Of a stretch of 22,469 nt of DNA, positions 7,718 to 14,289 are shown in pieces (the stretch's first letter is position 1; every line of letters begins with the position of its first letter). Under the pieces are notes generated by a model. The model ran no database searches and was not told where the DNA came from. It was given only the letters and a program-made list of their open reading frames with translations. Origin of the DNA: an uncultured Pseudomonadota bacterium (GTDB taxonomy: Bacteria > Bdellovibrionota_B > Oligoflexia > Oligoflexales > Bog-1112); assembly GCA_937896265.1 (NCBI GenBank), contig CALBMD010000131.1:1-22469 (forward strand), in the 5' to 3' direction. Both the position numbers and the translations under genes were made by a program.

Positions 7718-8731
7718 ATGAATGATAGCCCACTGTTTAGCTTAGTAAAGGAAGATAGTCCAAAACCGCTTAATTTTAGCGAGCTAGAATCCAGCTTCTT
7801 TGCTGACATTGCCCAAGCTCAAGACATAGCTCTGGTCGATCGCTTGATAGAAAGCATGAACGAAACCTTGAAACCACATCAACTAAGTGAGGAGGAAAAG
7901 GCAGCAGTAAAAAAGATGAGGCAAAGAGCTTACGACCGCAAAAGAGTGTTAACCAAGGTTACCAGAGTAGTGCCGGAAGAACTCATCGTTTCGCCGGTAG
8001 AGCTACCTAAAATTCAAGAAGAAGCGCCCAAGGTCGTTGCTAAAGTTCCAAGGCCAAAGAAAGCAATCTCAGAGCCATCGATTAAGGAAAGTGCTACTGA
8101 TATTGTTAAAGTCGACAAGAGTTCTCATATCAAGGAATATCTGCTACTAGGAGTTTCGACCTGCTTCATCGCAGGTTTGGTCCTAATGCAAACTATACCT
8201 CTGTACAAATCAAGTGGATTTAACGATTCAGTAATGTCCGCTATTGGTGCTCTTGTCATCATGGTTAGCTACCCACTCTATCATGCTTTTTCTAAATCTT
8301 GGTTCTCTTTAGTCCTCTGTATTCTCGCATGTGGGTATGAGATTGCATTCGTTTACTCTGGGACTCACGAGAATGAACGGACGGTGATTCTGGAAGAGGT
8401 TGCTAACAATCCGACCCTGAGATGGCTCGATGCTAAGGTTGAAAAAGCCAGGTTGTCCTATGAAGAGGCAAAGGCCAGATACGAGGATCCCAGCCAAAAG
8501 GTCTACCAAAATGGCTGGTTTCGCAAAACTGCCCTGGATCCACGTTGGGATGAACTAACCAAGGCCCAAACTGAGCGTCTGGAAGCAGAACGAGAGCTAA
8601 AGGATAGTTCGCGTGCCTCTTGGTTCACCAGCTACCTGAAGGTGATCTATAGGCTGGGGCTGGTGGTGATGTGCATGTTGCTGGTCCATCGGCTTGCCGT
8701 TCTGTATCGCCAGGGGGCACAGAAATCGTAG
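7718..8731 (+). CDS. Membrane protein with cytoplasmic N-terminus and coiled coil, unknown function
   Basis: The 337-residue product is unlike families I recognise. Residues 1-138 are hydrophilic and charged, with a proline/lysine-rich linker (about 97-120). Three hydrophobic segments follow at about 141-163, 171-191 and 194-214. Then comes a helical, probably coiled-coil region (about 225-297: EEVANN..., KVEKARLSYEEAKARYEDPS, KAQTERLEAERELKDSS), and a final membrane span at about 308-330. AAGGA lies nine bases before the ATG, and the gene follows the replication protein after 41 bases, so the two are likely co-transcribed. It resembles in layout other plasmid-encoded membrane proteins that travel with rep genes, for example in membrane anchoring, exclusion or transfer, but no specific role can be claimed. 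Confidence 0.7.
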   Translation: MNDSPLFSLVKEDSPKPLNFSELESSFFADIAQAQDIALVDRLIESMNETLKPHQLSEEEKAAVKKMRQRAYDRKRVLTKVTRVVPEELIVSPVELPKIQEEAPKVVAKVPRPKKAISEPSIKESATDIVKVDKSSHIKEYLLLGVSTCFIAGLVLMQTIPLYKSSGFNDSVMSAIGALVIMVSYPLYHAFSKSWFSLVLCILACGYEIAFVYSGTHENERTVILEEVANNPTLRWLDAKVEKARLSYEEAKARYEDPSQKVYQNGWFRKTALDPRWDELTKAQTERLEAERELKDSSRASWFTSYLKVIYRLGLVVMCMLLVHRLAVLYRQGAQKS

Positions 8732-8752
8732 CCAACCCATGGGGCCCAGTTT

Positions 8753-8999
8753 TCCAGAAACAACCGGTCTCCAGATTCAATTCCAGAATCTGGATCTGGA
8801 GACCCAAGGCCCAACAGACATGGCAAAGCCATCCATCTTGAGCTTCCAAAAATACTGCCAGGCCCCAGATTTGGGTATCTGGAGTTTCCAGATCCAGACG
8901 ATTCAGGCATCTGGAATTCAATCAGATCAGTATGTTATGGCAAAATTGATTTCCAGACGTCTGAATCTGGAAATCAGGCTTCCAGATCTGGTTTCCAGA
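8753..8999. repeat. Dense cluster of CCAGA/TCTGG motifs (TCCAGA/TCTGGA)
   Basis: The 276-bp gap between two convergent genes is packed with the pentamer CCAGA or its complement. I count nine CCAGA (8754, 8771, 8783, 8865, 8888, 8894, 8953, 8982, 8995) and six TCTGG (8789, 8795, 8878, 8910, 8966, 8987), against about 0.5 expected by chance in this length. Most are full TCCAGA or TCTGGA hexamers. Some are tandem (8887/8893), some inverted (TCCAGA-A-TCTGGA at 8782-8794), and two form 10-bp palindromes (8954-8963, 8982-8991). Further near-matches lie between them. Spacing is irregular. A partition centromere, a second initiator-binding region or a structured RNA would all fit; none is proven. Confidence 0.7.
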
Positions 9000-9007
9000 T
9001 TTACCAG

Positions 9008-9409
9008 CTAATCTTTGGAAGCCGTCGAGCAGGTTAGCTTCGAACTCAGGCCATTAGTAATCCCAGAGCTAAGGTAGCCGTTAAACTTGCATTCAATTTG
9101 TTCGGATGGGGAAAGGGTGCAGTCCATCGAAATACCGCCCACACTGGAACAGTTGATGCTGTCTTTGTTACGACGGCAACTTAAGGTTTCTTGGGAACCC
9201 CCGTGATAGATTCTTGCATAGTAATCAACATCCAAAACTGAACTTTTGCATACAGGTTTATAAAACTCCAGCCATCCTAGTTTTGGGTCCGGTGTCTCAG
9301 ACTTAGACGCGTGCAGTAAACAGCTTTCTGGATCCTCGTTTACATACCCTAAAGCGACAAGATTGAGCATTATGGTACAGAATACTGTTAACAATTTTTT
9401 ACTGATCAT
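9008..9409 (-). CDS. Small cysteine-rich secreted protein, unknown function
   Basis: The product has 133 residues from the ATG at 9409, which has GGAGGGAG just upstream; a TTG at 9430 would add seven residues but ignores this strong ribosome binding site. The N-terminus ISKKLLTVFCTIMLNLVALG is a Sec signal peptide. The mature protein has seven cysteines (SCLL, PVCK, SCRR, NCSS, DCTL, ECKF, TCST), which suggests disulfide bonds after export. I recognise no family. It stands between the CCAGA/TCTGG cluster and a decayed IS3-type orfA. Its 5' region carries an 11-bp inverted repeat (9429-9458) that may control it. Confidence 0.65.
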   Translation of the reverse strand: MISKKLLTVFCTIMLNLVALGYVNEDPESCLLHASKSETPDPKLGWLEFYKPVCKSSVLDVDYYARIYHGGSQETLSCRRNKDSINCSSVGGISMDCTLSPSEQIECKFNGYLSSGITNGLSSKLTCSTASKD

Positions 9410-9428
9410 TGCTCCCTCCAAAAGGTTC

Positions 9429-9458
9429 AATACTATTTTTTGGGTTTAAAATAGTATT
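9429..9458 (-). promoter_or_regulatory. 11-bp perfect inverted repeat over a possible -10 box
   Basis: AATACTATTTT (9429-9439) and AAAATAGTATT (9448-9458) are perfect arms around an 8-base loop, starting 20 bases upstream of the ATG of the cysteine-rich protein gene. On the minus strand one arm contains TACTAT, a plausible -10, with a weak TTTCTT 16 bases further upstream. This looks like an operator over a promoter or a hairpin in the leader. It does not end in a T-run on the minus strand, so a terminator is less likely. Confidence 0.45.
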
Positions 9459-9733
9459 TCCGATTTTTTCAGAAGAAACAAGCAACGTTACTAGACGATA
9501 CTCTGCTGCTTTTGCTCTTTTTGCCATACTGGAGCATAGTTCGACGTTCCCGAAAGTATCTATGACGCGCTTTTGATCTGCTTAGTGAGCTCGTTTTCCA
9601 AGAGTCGCTGGTAGACTCTGCCTCAGGTCTTTTGCCGCCTGCGTAGCTGAAAGCCCTTCTTCTAAAATAAGTTTTGCCGCTTGAACCTAAACTCTGGTCC
9701 ATGCTGCCGTGATTTTCGCTCTGAATTAGACAC
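9450..9733 (-). pseudogene. Decayed IS3-family transposase orfA
   Basis: Reading the minus strand from a GTG at 9733 (with AAGGAG six bases upstream) gives VSNSERKSRQHGPEFR. A one-base loss near 9687 then shifts the frame to VQAAKLILEEGLSATQAAKD, the helix-turn-helix start typical of IS3-type OrfA. Further breaks lead to ENELTKQIKSAS and stop, and the last part reads NVACFF-stop-KNRKY, matching the usual OrfA ending in which AFFAK is followed by a short basic tail. Pieces in three frames in the right order over about 285 bases, close to a full orfA, show that it is a frameshifted remnant. No orfB follows; the cysteine-rich protein gene starts directly downstream. Confidence 0.6.
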
Positions 9734-9781
9734 TTGAAACTCCTTGCTTAGGGTATTCCCCTATTATAATTAGAGGCTCGT

Positions 9782-10003
9782 GTGCGTTTAAACCAGGGAG
9801 TTCACATCTTGGCGCGCGGGACTAAAGATATCCCCATTGAGAAACTTTATGAGCTTTACCTGAAATATGATAAAGCAACCAGTAGTGACGAGTCTGTTGA
9901 GGATCAAAATGATGATTTAAAAATTCCAATGTTGAGTTATGAAAGGGTTAATCGTTCAATCCCAGCTTCGATCGTTTTATGTAAAGAAACGGTAAAGGAA
10001 TGA
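9782..10003 (+). CDS. Small hypothetical protein
   Basis: A 73-residue frame opens at a GTG (9782) with AGAGG about five bases upstream. A possible promoter lies just before it: TATAAT at 9765-9770 with TTGCTT (9744-9749) at a short 15-bp spacing. The product is hydrophilic with one acidic stretch (SSDESVEDQNDD) and an N-terminal helical part (IPIEKLYELYLKYDKA). I recognise no domain. Its neighbours are an IS remnant and a broken regulator, so it may itself be a fragment. The call rests on the ribosome binding site, the -10 box and the length only. Confidence 0.35.
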   Translation: MRLNQGVHILARGTKDIPIEKLYELYLKYDKATSSDESVEDQNDDLKIPMLSYERVNRSIPASIVLCKETVKE

Positions 10004-10089
10004 ATTACCGTCTGTGTTCAGATGCCACCCCCTTAACCGAGGGAGGCGTTATCTTTATTCAAGCGTTGTATGGCAAGCTTGTAATGCAC

Positions 10090-10422
10090 TCATTGCATCT
10101 CAATTGCCTCTATAGTTCTCTGAGACAGTTTTGCTCCCTGCTTCTCAAATTCTGAGGTTATATCACCAACAGTTATATTCAAAGTCTTTGCGATAACTTT
10201 AAGGGTTTCGAGAGTGAGATTTTTCGGTTAGTTTTCAGCATGAGAAATTAAACGCACGCTCAAGCCGTACTTTTCAGATGCTGAGATAACAGACCTATCG
10301 AGAGTTTCTTTGGAACTCTCAAGCAAAAGCTGGTCTTCTTTTGCAAATACAAGACTCGCGATGAAGCGCGTCGCAATATCTTCAAATGGATCGAGGGGTT
10401 TTATAATCGAGAGCGGATACAT
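10090..10422 (-). pseudogene. XRE-family helix-turn-helix regulator broken by a stop codon
   Basis: The minus strand frame from 10422 reads through to SEKYGLSVRLISHAEN, meets TAA at 10230-10228, and continues in the same frame as PKNLTLETLKVIAKTLNITV to a TGA at 10092-10090. Joined, this is the second half of an XRE/Cro helix-turn-helix ('..ISriEnG.rnpsleTL.kIAkaLnv'), with the stop exactly where the family has the Gly after ENG. The N-terminal end may also be frameshifted: an alternative frame from the ATG at 10426 starts MNVSALDYKTPRSI, a start I associate with XRE proteins, then stops, while the FEDIATRF that would follow lies in the other frame. The gene is probably dead, unless the stop is a sequencing error. 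Confidence 0.65.
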
Positions 10423-10558
10423 TCATCGCTTGGCTTTTTGAGTCCGGAGCGCTATGAATGTTTGACTAAGGTGTCTTAAATTTCAGCTACGCAAAATCGC
10501 AGGTATACAGAATTCAATAAACCATTGCTCACGCAACCTATTATTAGAAAGCTTCATT
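10423..10558 (+). promoter_or_regulatory. Upstream region of the biosynthetic operon, promoter not resolved
   Basis: All seven genes from 10559 to 22459 run in one direction with gaps of at most 17 bases, so their promoter should lie in this 136-bp gap. I see a TTGACT (10462-10467) without a good -10 at the right distance, and a TATACA (10504-10509) with a poor -35. No clear operator or riboswitch is visible. The promoter may be of a non-sigma-70 type or depend on an activator. Confidence 0.25.
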
Positions 10559-11902
10559 ATGATAAAACTGGGCGACAAATTTCATAAAAAAATGACTTGT
10601 TTTTTAGTCACTGCTTGCATCTCCATTTCCCCCTGTAATTCTTTATTTGCAGACCTAGCTGTAGTCGTTGATGCCTATGGACCTGGACGATACTATGTTG
10701 AATATTTCGCAAAAAAGGGGGTCAAAACCATCCATTTGCAAAGTAGTAAAAAGCCTCTAAACGGATTTACCCTTGCAAATGTTGACAAATACGAAGCTCT
10801 TGTAATCCATGATGAAGACATCGCGGCAACAGCAGCCCAACTTATTCTTGCTGCTGAGAACCTCGGCGAAAAGATAATATGTGTCATTGCTGGAGCAGAG
10901 CCGGGTGTGCTCCTGGCGGATGAACTCAGCGAAAAACTCAATCTACAAACAAATGGTACAAAAAGAAGCTTGGCGCGCCGCGATAAATTTGCCATGGCAG
11001 AGGCAGCACAGGCGCATGGAATTCAAACGCCACAAATGTACAAAACAGCGCTTCTTGAAGAAGCATTGGTTTTTGCAAGGAGCCTTGGGGTTTGGCCAGT
11101 AGTTCTTAAACCACTAAATAGCGCTGGAACGAATGGCGTTCATATATGCTATTCCGAAGATGAAATGCGACAAGCTTTCCTGGATGTTCTAGGAACAACC
11201 AACAACCTAGGCCTGGTCAATGAGGAAATCCTAGTACAAAGCTACTTGGCAGGCCGAGAATATATGGTCAATAGCGTAAGCCTGAACGGTCAACACTATA
11301 TTACAGACATTTGGATTTACGACAAAAGTGTCAAGCCTGGGTATGCAACAATATATGATCGTAATGTTTTGTTGGAGAGTGAATCGCCTGTTAGCCAAAT
11401 TCTGGCTGAATTCACTAAAAACGTTTTAGATTCTTTAGAAATCAAGTTTGGCCCTGGTCATACTGAGGTAATCATCACAGAAGCTGGGCCAGCATTAGTT
11501 GAATGTGCGGCTAGAGCAAGTGGTGGTTGCGAACCGACGTTAATGTTCACTTGTCTCCATCACAACCAAATGGATTTGACTGTTGACGCTTACATTGAAC
11601 CCGCTGTCTTCCTTGAACGCACCAAAAAGCCTTATATAGTATTTAAAAAGGGTATACAGGTGTTTTTTGTTTCAAAACGAGAGGGTAAAATAAAAGCTCT
11701 GAATTTGGAAGATAATCTGCGTAAGCTGCCCAGCTTTCTAAACGCTATCATCCGGATCAAGGTTGGATCTGATCTCAAAAAAACAATCGATTTGGCAACA
11801 ACTGCCGGTTTTTGTCACCTTGTGGGAGATGATTTCAATGTTTTAGATCAAGACTACAGGCAGATTGAAAAAATATTTAATGATTCAATTGTTCTTGAAT
11901 AG
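10559..11902 (+). CDS. ATP-grasp ligase with apparent signal peptide (amino acid/peptide ligase type)
   Basis: ATP-grasp enzymes of this carboxylate-amine ligase group activate a carboxyl group as acyl-phosphate and join it to an amine, for example in dipeptides. In the 447 residues I see the pre-ATP-grasp fold starting at LAVVVDAYGPGRYYVEYF (33-50), the nucleotide-binding strand VVLKPLNSAGTNGVHI (181-196, Lys184), the EILVQSYLAGREYMVN segment (223-238) and the metal-binding region GHTEVIITEAGPALVECAAR (300-319). Residues 1-31 are an extra extension with a basic start, a hydrophobic core (MTCFLVTACISIS) and SLFA before Asp32, which reads as a Sec signal peptide. That is unexpected for an ATP-using enzyme. 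It is the first gene of the operon, 12 bases before a second ATP-grasp gene. The substrate is unknown. The start ATG has only a weak ribosome binding site (AGAAAG); Met12 is a possible alternative. Confidence 0.85.
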   Translation: MIKLGDKFHKKMTCFLVTACISISPCNSLFADLAVVVDAYGPGRYYVEYFAKKGVKTIHLQSSKKPLNGFTLANVDKYEALVIHDEDIAATAAQLILAAENLGEKIICVIAGAEPGVLLADELSEKLNLQTNGTKRSLARRDKFAMAEAAQAHGIQTPQMYKTALLEEALVFARSLGVWPVVLKPLNSAGTNGVHICYSEDEMRQAFLDVLGTTNNLGLVNEEILVQSYLAGREYMVNSVSLNGQHYITDIWIYDKSVKPGYATIYDRNVLLESESPVSQILAEFTKNVLDSLEIKFGPGHTEVIITEAGPALVECAARASGGCEPTLMFTCLHHNQMDLTVDAYIEPAVFLERTKKPYIVFKKGIQVFFVSKREGKIKALNLEDNLRKLPSFLNAIIRIKVGSDLKKTIDLATTAGFCHLVGDDFNVLDQDYRQIEKIFNDSIVLE

Positions 11903-11914
11903 AGGAAGGTGCGA

Positions 11915-13219
11915 ATGAAACGTTTTCTAGGGATGTTAACTAGGTTTTTGTTCTTGGCAGGAATTCTTTCAGTGCTTGGGACCCAGGTGTTTGCCGACAC
12001 TTTGGTTCTCGGGTTGCCAAAATATGTTCAAAATAGGAAGATGATTTTAGATCAATTAGATGGTGCTAAATCGTACATTTGGATAGTTGACGAAGCCGAA
12101 ATCTTGAACGAGATAGGCATCACGCAACTTTACAAAAATATAGGATTTGTAACGGTCAACCATCTTTTGGAAGAAGAAGTTCGTGCCGCGATAGAGGGTA
12201 AAAATATTGATAAAATCGTCTCCTTCTCGGATCGAGCCGTATTTCTAGCTGCTCAATTGCGCCTAGCAATGAAATTAACAGGTGGCAATACTCCCACCGT
12301 GGAGCAAGCAGTGACCTGCAAATGGGAAACTCGCACAAAACTGTCCGAGCAAGGTCTATCGAAATATGGCACTAAAAAGACATCACTCGGCAACCTTAAA
12401 GAGGATGCCAAAGATTTACCGTTTCCATATATCGTGAAGCCAACTAACCTTACGGCCAGTCTATGTGTTGAGTTGATTCATTCAGAAGAAGACTTGGATA
12501 GGTATATTAAACGATGCTTAGAAAACAAAATATTCCGCAATGCTAAAAAAATATTTGGCCGAGAAAGCGAGCTAGTTGTAGAGGAGTATATAGATGGTGA
12601 AGAATATAGTGTCGATGGCGTTGTCATTGATGACCAGGTTCATTTCTTCGGGGTTTGTGAGAAGCATACTTCGGGACAGCCTTATTTTGTAGAGCTTGGG
12701 CACGATTTCTATCCCAATCATCCGATGAAAGCAGAAATCTATGCTTACATTGAAAATGTTTTAAACTGTCTTGGGATGAGAACATGCCCTTTTCATATTG
12801 AGATAAAGAATTCATCGCGTGGATGGGAAGTGATTGAGGTCCACTCCCGATTTGCCGGGCACATGATTATGGAACTCGTTAAGAATGCAACTGGAATTCA
12901 GGCATTTCAAACATATATAGATAATTTGCGCTCGCCCGATGGCATGAAGACGCCAAGTCTAAATAACAATAGTGTTTTTTCTTTACGCATGCTTGCGGTA
13001 GGAGCAGGAACTGTTAAGAAGTTAGAAATCGACCCAGAACTCTTGTTAGAAAAAAGAGTCGTTTCACATCATATTGATTTCAGAGTAGGCGACCGAGTTG
13101 ATAACATCTTGCCCTTAAATTACGTAGCTTATGTGATTTTTTCGTCACCTGATAGCTCTTCGGCTCTAGAATTTCATCGGCGTGTTTTAGATTGCACAGT
13201 TTCAGAAATATCCCAATAA
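11915..13219 (+). CDS. Second ATP-grasp ligase with apparent signal peptide
   Basis: The 434-residue frame starts at ATG 11915, five bases after AGGAAGG; a GTG two codons upstream lies inside this ribosome binding site and is unlikely. ATP-grasp landmarks are FPYIVKPTNLTASLCVELI (170-188, Lys175), ELVVEEYIDGEEYSVDGVV (219-237) and PFHIEIKNSSRGWEVIEVHS (292-311), followed by RFAGH. The second metal-site motif reads EVHSR where many relatives have E-x-N-x-R, so the Asn is a His (His310). Residues 1-27 (MKRFLGML, a long hydrophobic core, GTQVFA before Asp28) look like a strong Sec signal peptide, as in the preceding gene. The two ATP-grasp proteins differ enough not to be a recent duplication. 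Together they could catalyse successive peptide bond formation or tailoring (inference). Confidence 0.85.
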   Translation: MKRFLGMLTRFLFLAGILSVLGTQVFADTLVLGLPKYVQNRKMILDQLDGAKSYIWIVDEAEILNEIGITQLYKNIGFVTVNHLLEEEVRAAIEGKNIDKIVSFSDRAVFLAAQLRLAMKLTGGNTPTVEQAVTCKWETRTKLSEQGLSKYGTKKTSLGNLKEDAKDLPFPYIVKPTNLTASLCVELIHSEEDLDRYIKRCLENKIFRNAKKIFGRESELVVEEYIDGEEYSVDGVVIDDQVHFFGVCEKHTSGQPYFVELGHDFYPNHPMKAEIYAYIENVLNCLGMRTCPFHIEIKNSSRGWEVIEVHSRFAGHMIMELVKNATGIQAFQTYIDNLRSPDGMKTPSLNNNSVFSLRMLAVGAGTVKKLEIDPELLLEKRVVSHHIDFRVGDRVDNILPLNYVAYVIFSSPDSSSALEFHRRVLDCTVSEISQ

Positions 13220-13236
13220 GGTAGAGAGCGAAAAAT

Positions 13237-14289
13237 ATGATCTCATCCAGAGTTATCAAAAATCCAGAAGGATTTATTGTTCAAGACTACGATCCTGGCT
13301 TGATGATTGACTTTAGTGAAAGACGCGATAGCGATCAAGATCTTAACGCTAGTTTTAGGAGGCTTTTTCTACTCTCTAGCGTGGATGAAGATAGCAGCGA
13401 CGGCGAAATTGAGGAGTCCATTGGCGATCGTTTATGCGCCCTTAATTTTTCAGAACACACTTTGGACTTCAAACGAAGCCTCATCGAATTTGTCGGTCCT
13501 GGTAAACTCAATATTCAACTAGAAAAGGCCATCAAAAAGGTAGGAATACCTGAGCTCGTACATGGTCGTATAGAAAAATGTCGACTCCTCCTAAAGGCCC
13601 TTGGTTGTCTAGCAGAGACTAAACACTACCCAGTTCGTCTGTATTGTCATAGGCCCAACGAAGTAACCACTCTCACGATGGGCGCAACGCATTTTGGATT
13701 TGTGCTTGAGGGGGAGTGCGAAGTTGTTCTCAAGGAGCGGAAGGTTCTCGTTCCCGAAGGTCACTATTTCAGCATTGCTGAACCTGCGACAATAGAAGGC
13801 AATGGAAAATGTGAGGTTGTCAGTCGACTAGACTATCTTGGTATGACATTCTTTGGGGGCCGGCTTGAATCATGGGGACGTTTAAAATATATTGATGGCT
13901 GCACAGATACGGTTTTGATTCACCCAGATGTCCAGGGTGCGCCTTGCTATAATGCCCTATATTTCCCCCCATCAACTGAACAAACTCAGCACGTTCACCC
14001 GAGTATCCGTTGTGGTCTGGTGGTTTCGGGTGAAGGAATCTGCAAAACGCCTAATGGTCAATTCCCTTTAACTAAAGGTAAGATTTTCTTTCTGCCTCCG
14101 GAAACGTACCATTCATTTCATACGAATTCTAATGACACCGGTGAAAAATCATCTTTAACGGTCATCGCTTTCCATCCTGATAGCGATTTCGGCCCCACTG
14201 ATGAAAATCATCCCATGTTAAATCGCACATATTTTCGGCTCTTGCATCGAATGGTATCAGCCTCACGGACGATTGGGTTGCCTAGATGA
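13237..14289 (+). CDS. Bicupin-like protein
   Basis: The 350-residue protein has two cupin-type barrels after an unrecognised helical N-terminus (about 1-130). The first barrel, about 144-200, includes FGFVLEGECEVVLKERKVLV and PEGHYFSI. The second, about 236-312, has HVHPSIRCGLVVSGEG with His252 and His254, and PPETYHSF with His292. These three histidines can bind a metal ion; the Glu of the classic cupin motif is absent. Cupins in biosynthetic clusters act as dioxygenases, isomerases, hydroxylases or sensors, so no reaction can be fixed. GGTAGAGAG precedes the ATG, and the stop overlaps the start of the next gene as ATGA, so it is translationally coupled to the diiron hydroxylase. Its function may relate to the same tethered substrate. 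Confidence 0.7.
   Translation: MISSRVIKNPEGFIVQDYDPGLMIDFSERRDSDQDLNASFRRLFLLSSVDEDSSDGEIEESIGDRLCALNFSEHTLDFKRSLIEFVGPGKLNIQLEKAIKKVGIPELVHGRIEKCRLLLKALGCLAETKHYPVRLYCHRPNEVTTLTMGATHFGFVLEGECEVVLKERKVLVPEGHYFSIAEPATIEGNGKCEVVSRLDYLGMTFFGGRLESWGRLKYIDGCTDTVLIHPDVQGAPCYNALYFPPSTEQTQHVHPSIRCGLVVSGEGICKTPNGQFPLTKGKIFFLPPETYHSFHTNSNDTGEKSSLTVIAFHPDSDFGPTDENHPMLNRTYFRLLHRMVSASRTIGLPR

Noticed and set aside
8732..9007. CRISPR-like array
   Set aside because: The repeated unit is only 5-6 bases, spacing is irregular and both orientations occur; no cas genes are near.
8694..9011. 105-residue plus-strand open frame across the CCAGA/TCTGG cluster, and overlapping minus-strand frames
   Set aside because: They overlap the end of the membrane protein gene, lack ribosome binding sites, and their composition simply reflects the repeated DNA motif.
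10000..10155. 51-codon plus-strand frame overlapping the small gene at 9782-10003 by ATGA
   Set aside because: Most of it lies opposite the clear XRE pseudogene and it has no properly spaced ribosome binding site.
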